A DNA stretch of 64,000 nucleotides from Blumeriella jaapii (lineage: Eukaryota; Ascomycota; Leotiomycetes; Helotiales; Drepanopezizaceae), in contig VWND01000038.1 in the NCBI GenBank assembly GCA_009599575.1, positions 62,001 to 126,000 of the forward strand. The letters run 5' to 3'. The position numbers were made by a program, and so were the translations under genes. Positions 12,401-22,768 of the stretch are shown one piece after another. The notes under the pieces are model-generated. The model was not told the DNA's origin. It made no database searches and saw nothing but the letters and a program-made list of their open reading frames with translations. The stretch's first letter is position 1; the number at the start of each line of letters is the position of its first letter.

Positions 12401-13664
12401 CCGATAGAAAGCTGTACAAAATAAAAAACAATATATATTAAAAACGCTTAGTAGTAAATAATAAAGCCGATAAGTTTCAAATTATAAAAAAAACTTACGA
12501 AAAAATGTTTTATAAAAAAGCTAAAGTTATTTATTACCGAATTAAAAACGATTTTTAATAAAAAAAATATTTCGAAAATTGTAAAGCTTTCGTTAAAAGC
12601 TGTATTTTTTATTAAAAACGAAAGCTTGGCCGAAAAAGAAATTTATTATATCCGATATAGTTTTTTAAAATCTGAAAAAAAGTTAATTTCGACGTTATAC
12701 GCGTATCGATTACCGACCGCGAATATACGTATTTTGTATTCGCTATCGACGATCTGTTTGGATAACTTAAAAAGCGATTTTTTCGAAACGCTATTTTCGA
12801 AATTATAACGATTTTTTTTTGAAAAAACGTTATATATCGATACGGTTTGTTTAGCAAATTAAACGTCGATAATAAATTCGAAAACAAAAGCGTTATCGAG
12901 ACTTTTATAAAAAAATACGACATTTAGCGTATTTAAATTTTAATTTATAATTCGAAAAACAACGGATTCGTCGAACGAAGCTACAGAAATATTTTTAACG
13001 GCTTTTTAAAAGCTATTCGAAAAAATTATAAGCGTTAATTACGGAAATTCTCGGAAATGCTTTTTGCTATGCGCATATATATACACGCTTTTATTAAAAT
13101 AATTCTGTTTTTTATTTAATACGACAAAAACGTCCGATTATTTTTGAAAACAAAATAATTTATATAAAAGTTTTATAACGTGGTTAAAATAAAAACGAAA
13201 GCTAATTTATTAATAATAAAATTTAAATAATTAAATTACCGCGATATAAATATAAAAAAAATAATTTAAAAAAAAAAAAATATAAGAAAGCAGCTGAAAA
13301 AGTTTAAAATAAAACTAAAGTTTTAAAAAAAACGCTAATTAAAAAAAAAGATTTAATTTTAATTTACGACGTTTAGCGCGTTATCGACAAATCGGCCGAT
13401 ATTAAACTTGATTATAAATGGCTCGGACTTTACGAAGTATGCGAGGCCGAATTGAATAAAAGCTATTATAAGCTTACGAAATTCGATAAAACAAAACTAA
13501 AAAAAACGTTCGCCGCTAACCGGTTAAAACGATTTTATAAAAAAAACCAGCAAATTTATTCCGTAGATTTTAATTTAAATAGCGATTCCGATTTTAGCGA
13601 ATCCGACGACGATTCCGACCAAAGCGATTATATTTTTAAAAAAGAATTTTTTGGAAAAGTTTAA
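9426..13664 (+). pseudogene. pol: Copy A pol: protease, RT, RNase H, integrase
   Basis: Protease: F-D-N-R-A-E-I-N-C-I with the Asp codon at 9744, ancestral D-S-G-A-E-x-N. RT (about 10380-11520): Y-K-N-K-W-F-I-V and D-L-F-F-G-Y-D blocks and a catalytic F-Y-V-N-D-V near 11150, in which the first Asp of FxDDV has become Asn (GAC to AAC). RNase H (about 11590-12030): I-D-A-N-I-F-G. Integrase (about 12300-13470): an H2C2 finger ending near 12610 and N-G-x-V-E-R-S-Y-R-N near 12960. The C-terminal D-K-S-A-D-x-K-L-D-Y-K-W-L-G block is followed by an acidic tail rich in D and S (13560-13640). The domain order proves Ty3/gypsy rather than copia. Confidence 0.9.
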
Positions 13665-13689
13665 AAATAACCGAACGATGATTCCGCTA

Positions 13690-14230
13690 TTAAAAACATA
13701 GTTTAAATCGTAATTTTATTTATAATCGAAAAAAAAAAGAATACATACAAAATTGTTTATTAATTGTTTTACTGTTTATTATTTATTATTTTTTTTTTTA
13801 TTATATATTATTTTATTATTTTTGTTTTGCTTTGCTTATATACAATTTAATTATTTTGTTTATTTTTAAAATCTTTTTTTATATTATTTAAAACATTTAT
13901 TATATTTTTTTTTGTTTAACTGTATTTTTGTTTATTAAAACAAAAGCTTTGTATATGTTTAAGCCGTATATTTGATATATTTATATTACTCGTATATTTT
14001 ACGAAAATTATTTTTTATATATTTTATTATTTGCTATTTTTTGTATTATTTACTTTTTTTCGTTGTTTTGAACGAGTATTTATTTAAACAGTTATAATTT
14101 ATTAAAAAAATAATATACGGATTTTCGTAGCTTTTAAATACAAATATTTTATAATTTCCGTATTTTTTTTAATTACTTTTTAATAAATATAATATACTTT
14201 TTTAATTAACAAATCTATCGATAATATATC
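13690..14230 (+). other. T-rich spacer between pol and ORF3 in copy A
   Basis: About 540 bp of very T-rich sequence with no convincing frame. It is present at the same place in all four copies. It could hold a splice site or regulatory sequence; none is recognisable after RIP. Confidence 0.6.
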
Positions 14231-14237
14231 GTTTTTT

Positions 14238-15102
14238 AAGCAAAGCGTTGCTAAATTTAATAAATTTATTTTTAATTTACTTTAAAACGAAATTATTATA
14301 CGCAATTTTTCCGAATTTAAGCAAGTATATAATATCGCTATTTTAAATTAACAAGTAGCTTTCGTAAAAATATTTATAAAATAATTCGATATAATAATTA
14401 AAAACGTTAACGAATTTTTATTCGATTACAAAGATTTCGTTAAAGCTAAATTCGTTCGCAAAAGTTTTAATTACGATAAGTTTTTGCTGAATTACGATAA
14501 CGTTTTAAAAATTTTCGCCGAAGCAAAAAAAGTCCGAAATAATAAAAAGAAAATAACAGACCGGGTTTTGCGCTTTTTGCTAAATTAATAAAAAAAAAAT
14601 ATTTAAAAATACGTTTTTAACAAAATCACCGGTGTTATTTTATTTCGGCATTTCGCTCGCTTTTTCGAAACTATTATTTTTACGAAAAAAAAAGTCTGGG
14701 TATTAAACGCTTATATTTTTAAAACGCAAGTTTTAAAAGCTAATAACCCAAAAGCTCGCAAATTTATAAGCTTTTTTACAGCTGTTTGCAAATTGGTCGA
14801 CGACGTTATATAATCGCTAAAAAAAATTTTAGTCGGCTGCGAAATTTTAAATTTGATTTTTTTTTAAAGCAAAAAACTAAGCGTCGCTAAATACGGCATT
14901 TTTATACCGAACGAAAAAAACGACGCTATTCCGATATTTTAAATTTACAACGACGAAAAAAACGAAAAAGCTAATATTATTTTCGTTTAATTCGAAAAAA
15001 TATACGCGGTAGCAATTAATATTTTTAAAACAGCTAAAATAATTCGACGATTTTTATTTTTAATTATCGAAAACGAATTCGAAAACGAAATTAAAAGCGT
15101 AA
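14238..15102 (+). pseudogene. Copy A ORF3, segment 1
   Basis: N-terminal part of the unknown ORF3, reading F-I-F-N-L-F-W-N-G-type sequence in the best copies, then V-N-E-F-L-F-D-Y-K and R-F-L-L-N. It is interrupted after GTAA at 15102 by copy B. The frame continues at 26379 on the far side of copy B, and the two join perfectly by comparison with copy B's own ORF3. Full description under copy B. Confidence 0.6.
15099..15102. repeat. Left TSD of copy B (GTAA)
   Basis: Repeated at 26379..26382. Uninterrupted copies read GTGA or GTAA here. Confidence 0.85.
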
Positions 15103-15369
15103 TATAAAACGGTGATACTTTGTATTAATAGGAGTTGGTAGTTTTAGCTATGGTTGAGGCATGGACCCTTCCGAGACCCCCTGCTATTGACTATTTTCAA
15201 CAGGTATAAGAGCAAGGTATTTTTTTAGATAGTATTATAAGCACGCAGTTCAATTTATATTTTTATTTATTTTTCTTTTTTTTTTTTTAGTTTTTTCTAG
15301 GGATTTCCTAGATTATTTTACTTATCGATATATGGCTGTATTAGTCTGGTTTTCCTATCTACTTTTATA
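15103..15369 (+). repeat. 5' LTR of copy B
   Basis: Starts TATAAAACGG (TGTAAAACGG with one G-to-A) and ends CTACTTTTATA. Contains the TATA-like GTATAAGAG near 15207. Confidence 0.93.
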
Positions 15370-15371
15370 TT

Positions 15372-15392
15372 TGATAATTTACGCAGGGATTC
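15372..15392 (+). promoter_or_regulatory. Primer-binding site of copy B
   Basis: Two bases after the LTR: TGATAATTTACGCAGGGATT (TGG start mutated to TGA). The CAGGGATTCAAA that follows resembles the complement of a tRNA T-arm and T-loop, so pairing could extend beyond the acceptor stem. Confidence 0.6.
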
Positions 15393-15496
15393 AAATTTCG
15401 GTGTTTCGTTTTTATATATTCGCCGATGCATTTTTTAAAATTCATAATTAAAATCGATTTCGATATTTCGCTATTACGGCTTGAAAAACCTTTCAT

Positions 15497-15901
15497 ATGG
15501 TGTTGTTCGCAGCTGCATTATGTAAAAGACTTTTAATAGCTTCCCCTATTTTGCGTATAGTTATTGGATTATAAAAATGCAATACATTTCAGAAACGTTT
15601 GAAATTACGGTTAGGCGATTCTGAACCGTGCGAAATTTAAAGCTCGAAAATCGCTTTTTTGTTTAAAAATAATAAATCGAATATTGGTTTATACGCTTCG
15701 ACCGCTGCGCTCGGCTTTTTTAAATTAGATCTCTTTTGGTTAAACGCTTGGCGAGAATTTAATCTTCTGATTTTACGCTTTGTAATTATGGCAATTACAA
15801 TTTGCGGCTTTTTATTAAAAATAGTAAGAAGATGGCTATACGTGCATTGGCCTGAGCCACGGAATATCGAGACCGTGGATTATATAGCAATATTATATTA
15901 A
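15497..15901 (+). pseudogene. Copy B leader ORF, 134 codons, unknown
   Basis: ATG at 15497, TAA at 15899. Two internal stops are RIP products: TAA at 15572 aligns with CAA in copy D (45923), and TAA at 15638 aligns with CAA in copy C (34701). After the second stop 86 codons are open to the end, including the hydrophobic stretch L-I-L-R-F-V-I-M-A-I-T-I-C-G-F-L-L and the ending W-P-E-P-R-N-I-E-T-V-D-Y. An in-frame stop just upstream of the ATG (TGA here, TAA in others) supports this start. The function is unknown. A single membrane helix is possible, but RIP raises hydrophobic codons, so this is weak. Confidence 0.5.
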
Positions 15902-16115
15902 TTTAATTAATTTACTAAAAAATAAGTTTTTTAATATATTACTTAAATATTTAAACGCAATTTTTATTTTATTTAATTCTTTTAAAAAACATAAAGACTT
16001 TTTTGATAGCTTTTTTATTAAAAACGATTTTTCTCACATTAAAAACCTATAACCCGCAATTCCAAAAAACACTTATTCGTTTAATTTAAACCCTACCAAT
16101 ATTTTCGCTAATATT

Positions 16116-17590
16116 ATGGACAACGACGCCCTTCGTTTTTTTATACGAGGCCGCATGTCTTTTTCTGGCTCCTTTGGTGTATTTTTATTTATTAGCGCTA
16201 ATATTACCGATTTTATCGAGAAATATAAAAAAATCTGTAAGGATTTCGGAGTTTTTAAAATTAAAATGTTCGATAAACTTTTTCGCTATTATAATTTAAT
16301 TATTAAAGATATTATTAAATCGATAAATAAATAAAAGGCTATTAAGGCTCGAGATTAGCGTAAATTAGTTAAAGTTTTGAAATCGGAATTCCGAAACTAC
16401 GATCGTTAGCAAATTCGCGATATTATCGCTTTTTTTAAACAATTTGTTATAATAATCCGCCAAGCCAAAAAACTTAAGGCCTATTATCGTATTTATACGA
16501 AAGTTTTTGACGTTTTCGTTAATAAAAAGATTTTAAGCGAAATTAAGCAGAAAAGATTGTTTTTACTTGGCTTTTTAATTAATATTCGCAATAAGATTAT
16601 TAAGCATTTTAAAGTTAATAAATAAAATTCTGAAACTTTCGATTAATATTTCAAATTTATAAAGTTTGTTTTCAAATAAAATCAAAGCGAATATATTATC
16701 GAAGCTATAAATTAAAAGAAATCTCCCTTTTTTATTTACAAGAAAAACGTAGAAACTTTAATACAAAAATATGCCTAGCTATTAAAAGTTACCGAAATCG
16801 CCAAAAAATAATTAATTATTATATTATTTAATTATTTCGCAAAACTTATAAATTTGGAAAAGCTTAATAAAAATATCGAAATTCTTATATTAAAATTTAC
16901 CGATATTAAAATTCAAAAACTTTAGAGCAAAGTCGAAGGTTTTATACAGCAGTAGAAAAAGTTTTTTTACGTTAATTCGGATAATAAAAACGATTAAAAT
17001 AGCTTTTATAACAATTATTTTTTTTAAAATGCGCGAAGCGATTAATTTCGCTAAGCTATCGTAAAAGTAATAGCTGCCCAATGGTAATTTTTCCGTGCTA
17101 GCGATCAGAATCAGCGAAATATTAATTATAATAACGATTATTAAAAAAAAAAAAAAAAACCAACGCGGGAATTAAAATCGCGGCTATTAAAATAATAAAA
17201 GTAATTATTAAAACAGACTTCGTAGTTTTAAATATAAATTTTATAATAACAAAGAAATTTACTGCGAAAAACCTTATATTCGCTTAAAATGCAAAGCATT
17301 TAATTTTTGTATAAATAATAGTATTTGCTATATTAATAAGTACGAAGCTATTTGCTTCGGACCGACGGAAGCAGGAATGGGCCTTTTTAATAAAGCTAAA
17401 AATCAGAATTGATTGAATATTATTCGCTTAAAAGTGAGAGGTACGGAATAAAACGATTGTTTGGAAAACAGGAAAAATGTAAAAACGATTTTTATTAATA
17501 AAAAAAAAAACATTTCAAAAAGGATATTAATTAAAAAAAAAACTTTTATTTTAAGTATAAATAAAATTCAAGTATATAAATAAAAAACAA
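16116..17590 (+). pseudogene. gag: Copy B gag
   Basis: Begins M-D-N-D-A-L-R-F-F at 16116 with T-D-F-I-E-K-Y-K-K-I-C-K at residues 29-40, the Ty3/gypsy capsid start. It reads through RIP stops to about 17430. A poly-A run at 17145-17158 has shifted the frame by an indel. The Cys-rich end near 17250-17370 reads Y-C-E-K-P-Y-I-R-L-K-C and then C-I-N-N-S-I-C-Y; the Tyr in place of His is a CAT/CAC to TAT/TAC change. The spacing differs from the standard CCHC knuckle. Confidence 0.8.
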
Positions 17591-17965
17591 ATATATATAT
17601 TGCTAATATAATTATCGCATTTGCAAATATTATAACTATATAATTAAGCTAGCGAATTACAAGAAAGCAAAATGCTTCTGTTATTCGCTAAACCAGCTGG
17701 TATAAAAAAAAACGTTAGAATCGAAAAGAAAAAAGATTTTGAAATTCGAAAAAAATCCGATAAAACTATTAAAAAAACGCTTATAATAGAAAAAATTAAC
17801 GACGATATAAAAAATGTCGACACCGATATTCCGATTTAAATTATTTAAAAAGTACCAGCTTTTAAGCGCTTATTATTAATGCGAAGCGAGAAATAAATCG
17901 ATAAATATATCAGCCCCGAAGCAGTCGACGAAATTATTAAAAAAATTATAAAACAAAAGATTGAA

Positions 17966-20900
17966 TTGAAATTCAGCGATTTATTTAGCACAAAAGAAAA
18001 ATTCGATAAAATTATTAATAAACAAATTTTTGTATTAAAAAAAAACGAAAAAATTAAGATTATCCGAAGAAAAAACGATTTTAAACTGGAAAAAAACCAA
18101 GAAAAAATTTATAATATTGCAATTAATTTAGCCGATAAAAAAGAAATTTTCGGAAAAAATTAACTTTTTGGCTCTCGCTATAAAAACCCAAAAATCAAAA
18201 CGACGAAACTGCCCTTATACGGCTATAAAAGCATTAAAAATAAAAATAATGCTTAAAAAAAGCACGACCGCCTTTGTTTTATTCGATAATAAAGCCGAAG
18301 TTAATTGCATAAATCAGGAAACGGCCGAAGCTAATAGTGTTTCGATTATTACCGATAAGCGAATAATTTATATTATCGTTAATAAAAATACGATTGAGTT
18401 TGATAGAATTATACGAAATGTAAAAATCGACGTTAAAAATATTATTATTTATAAAAACCTTTTAATAATAAAAAAATGCTTTTATTTTATTATTTTTAAA
18501 ATGCTCTGGATTTTAAAAAGTTTCGTCAGCTTTAAATACACCGAAAACGGCCAGATAAAAGCTTTCTTCTGAAACTGGAACCGATTTTTCCAAAGCCAAA
18601 TTATCGTCGCCGGCGATAAGGTTTTTTTAATCGACGTTTTATCGGAAAACGAATAATCGGTTTTAGTTTCAGAACAGACGCTGGATTGTAATAAAACTTG
18701 GAAAATACTTAGCTAAAAGCATTCGCGTTACTAATCGAAATAGTATCGCGAATAAAATTAATTAATATTAATATTTTTGATTATTAATTCGGAAATAAAA
18801 GTTTCGAAGATTTCGTTTTCGTATTAAATAAATCCGATTTATATATTTTATTTTTTTATATTAATATTAGCATTTTTTATAAGCGTAAAGCTGATAAAAT
18901 ACGATTCGTAAATCTTGGCGAATCCGATGGAAATATTTCCGAAAAAATAAACGATTGGTTCGAAAAAAACGAAGCAATAAAACCATTTCAATCAATTACT
19001 AGCGAATTCGAAGGATTTATTATCGGCCGATTTTTCAGTTTATTATTTAGCAGCCGATTTATAAAAAAACGATTTAATAATTTAGCAATCGGAATTTAAT
19101 TTTTATTAAAAAAAAAAAAAGTTTTATACGAAGTTTTACGCAACCGAAAAAAGGCTATAGCTTTCGATTTTACCGAAATAAGCTAATTCAGCTTTGACGT
19201 TACGTTTTATATCGATATTAAAACCGTGTTTTACGAAGCTTGGCAAAAAAAGACTTTTTTAGTTTTCAGAGCTTTTTAGGATAAAATAGTCGAAATGCTA
19301 AAAAAACGAATTAAGCAAAAGATTTTCGAATTTTGCCACGGCTTATATAAAAACAAATAGTTTATCGTTGCAAAAAAAAAAAAACATTTACAGATTTATT
19401 ATCGCAGTCGTCGAAATAAATAAAATAACGATACAAAACGCTAACGTGCTACCGAACGTCGATTAATTTTCGAACGAGTTCGCAAAACTAACGATCGCTT
19501 TTTTTTTCGATTTGTTTTCAGGCTACGACTATTTAATATTTGACCTACGATTTCGAAATATAATAATAATTTAAATTCCAATCGGTTTGCTGCGTATAAC
19601 GAGAATACTTATGAAAGTTATTAATTCAGTCGTTTAATTCGTAAAAGTCGTATATAAGGTTTTTATAATTTGCATTTCTGATATTGCTTTATTTTACGTT
19701 AACGACGTTGAAATAAAAGGCCCTAAATCATATTATAATAATAAAAAGATTTTTTTTGAAATTCGACGCTATATAATAAAATATATTTAAAATATCGATA
19801 AAATTATAATTTGTTTCGAAAAAGCCAAAACTATTATTAACCTTCGATTAAAATTTTATATATCCGAAATAAATATCGTTAGTTATATAACTGATAGCGC
19901 TGGCCGTTATTTTTAACGAAAAAAAATTAAAAAGATTTGCGAATAAAAAAAATATAAAAATATTATCGAAACCAAAGCTTTTATTAGCGTTATGATTTAT
20001 TATCGCAATTAAATTAAGAATTTTTTTTAAAAAGCTGCATTTATTTACGCTACGATAAAAAAAAGAATCGATTTCGTTTGGAAAAAAAAGCAGAGCAAAG
20101 CTATAAAAATTTTTAAAAACGATTTTTTATCAGTTTTATTATTTGTGCGGATCGATTATAATCCAAACGTAAAAAAAATCATTTTGATTATCGATGCTAA
20201 TATTTTCGATTGGAAAGTTGTATTATAATAAGTCGATAAAAATAAAAAACGGCATTTTTTACGATTCGAAAGCGGCTTATGGTTTTTCGCGAAAGCATGC
20301 TACGACGCAATTAAACGAAAATGTCGAAGCGTTTTTAAAATAATAAAAAAAATAAAAAGCGAATTGTACAGCGTATATTTTATTTTAAAAACAGACGCAA
20401 AAGTTTTTGTCGATTAATTAAACGAAAAAGCTAATAATTTATTAAAAGCGCTCGTTATTAATTAAATAACTTAGATGCGATTTATAAATTTCGAAATCAA
20501 GCATATTAAAAAAATAATTAATATAACGGTAAACGGCCTTTTCAAACGAAAACGTTTTTATTTATTTGATTTCGCTAAATAAAACGAATAAGATATTAAC
20601 GAATAAATTGCTAACGAAATCGGCTGTTTCGTTATTTACGCTTTGGATTTTACAGAGCCAAAACCATTCGCGTTATTATTCGGCTGGCATCGCGAGTAAA
20701 AAATATTAAATTTCGAATCGAAAAAGCATTCGCGTTATTATTTCGGCTGGCACCGCGAATAAATTTAACCGAAAACGATCGGAATAAACCGATTAACGAC
20801 GAAAATAAGCTTTTGATCGACAACTACGAAACCGAGAATTTTTATTTAATCGTATATTATTTAATTATTTTGTTTAAATTATTTAACGTATTAAATTATT

Positions 20901-22249
20901 AATTTAAATTATTTAAAAACCAAACTTTCGATTATATTTTAGCCGATAAAAAGCTGTATAAAATAAAAAATAATATATATTAAAAACGCTTAATAATAAA
21001 TAATAAAACTGATAAGTTTTAAATTATAAAAAAAGCTTACGAAAAAGTGTTTTATAAAAAAGCAGAAATTATTTATTACCGAATCAAAAACGATTTCTAA
21101 TAAAAAAAATGCTTCGAAAATTGCAAAACCTTCGTTAAAAGCTGTATTTTTTGCTAAAAACGAAAGCTTAGCCGAAAAAAAAACTTATTATATCCGACGT
21201 AGTTTTTTAAAATTTAAAAAAAAATTAATTTCGACGTTATACGCGTATTAATCACCGACCGCGGATATACGTGCTTCGTATTCGTTATCGACGATCTGTT
21301 TGAATAATCTGAAAAGCGATTTTTCCGAAACGCTATTTTCGAAATTATAACAATTTTTTTTTGAAAAAACGTTATATATCGATACGATTTGTTTAACAAA
21401 TTAAACGTCGATAATAAATCCGAAAATAAAAGCGTTATCGAAACTTTTATAAAAAAATACGGTATTTAGCGTATTTAAATTTTAGCCTATAATTCGAAAA
21501 ACAACGAATTCGTTAAACGAAGTTATAGAAATATTTTCGACGGCTTTTTAAAAATTATTCGAAAAAGTTATAAGCGTTAATCGCGGAAATTTTCGAAAAT
21601 GCTTTTTGTTATACGCATATATATATACGCTTTTATTAAAGTAATTTTATTTTTTATTTAATACGACAGAAACGCTCGACTGTTTTTAAAAATAAAATAA
21701 TTTGTATAAAAGTTTTATAACGTGGTTAAAATAAAAACGAAAACAAATTTGTTAGCAATAAGATTTAAACAGCTAAATTACCGCGATATAAATATAAAAA
21801 AAATAATTAAAAAAAAAAAAATATAAAAAGGCAGCTAAAAAAGTCTGAAATAAAACCAAGGTTTTAAAAAAAACGCTAATTAAAAAAGGAAATTTGGTTT
21901 TAGTTTACGACGTTTAGCGCGTTATTGATAAATTAGCCGATATTAAGCTTAATTATAAATGGCTCGGATTTTACGAAATATGCGAGGCCGAATTAAATAA
22001 AAGCTATTATAAATTTACGGAATTCGATAAAATAAAATTAAAAGGAACGTTCGCCGTTAACCGATTAAAGCGATTTTACAAAAGAAATTAGCAAATTTAT
22101 TTTTTGGATTTTGAATCAAAAAGCGATTCCGATTTTAGCGATTCCGACGACGATTCCGATTAAAACGATTATATTTTTAAAAAAAAGAAATTTTCTGAAA
22201 AGGTTTGGAAACAGCCGAATAACGATTTCGCTGCTGAAAGCACAATTTA
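17966..22249 (+). pseudogene. pol: Copy B pol: protease, RT, RNase H, integrase
   Basis: Protease at 17966-18590, split into two open pieces by a TAA at 18160. Its active site reads F-D-N-K-A-E-V-N-C-I near 18282 (ancestral D-S-G-A-E-V-N). RT about 18900-20040, with D-L-F-S-G-Y-type sequence and F-x-V-N-D-V near 19695. RNase H about 20140-20590. The RH-integrase linker (about 20650-20770) has two FALLFRLAPR-like repeats. The integrase finger ends in S-C-I-F-C, with both Cys kept here (near 21150), followed by the catalytic core. The tail has S-D-S-D-F-S-D-S-D-D-D-S-D (about 22110-22160). Standard Ty3/gypsy order with no chromodomain visible. Confidence 0.9.
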
Positions 22250-22259
22250 AGTCGTGATT

Positions 22260-22765
22260 TTATTTATGATCGAAAAGGAAAAAAGTGCATATAAAATTGT
22301 TTATTAATTGTTTTATTGTTTTTGTTGCCTATTATTTTTTTTTTTATTATATGCTGTTCTATTATTTTTGTTTTGATATATATTATTTATTTTTGAGATT
22401 TTTTTTTATATTGTTTAGAATATCTATTATACTTTTTTTTGTTTAACTGTACTTTTTGTTTATTAGAATAAAAGCTTTATATATGGTTGAGCCGCATATT
22501 TAATATATTTATATTGCTTATATATTTTACGAAAAACTATTTTTTATATATTTTATTATTTGCTACTTTTTGTACTGTTTATTTTTTTCGTTATTTTGAA
22601 CGGATGTCTGCTTAAATAATTATAATTTATTAGAAAAACAGCATGCGGACTTTCGTAACTTTTAAATACAAATATTTTATAATTTTCGTATTTTTTTTTA
22701 TTTATTTTTTAACAAATATAATACATTTTTTTAATTAATAAACCTATTAATATTATATTGTTTCC
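22260..22765 (+). other. T-rich spacer of copy B
   Basis: T-rich, no domain recognisable. An ATG at 22643 opens M-R-T-F-V-T-F-K-Y-K-Y-F, a short frame shared with copy D (ATG 53024). It could be an upstream exon or the real start of ORF3, but it is not in the same frame as ORF3 downstream. Confidence 0.45.
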
Positions 22766-22768
22766 TAA

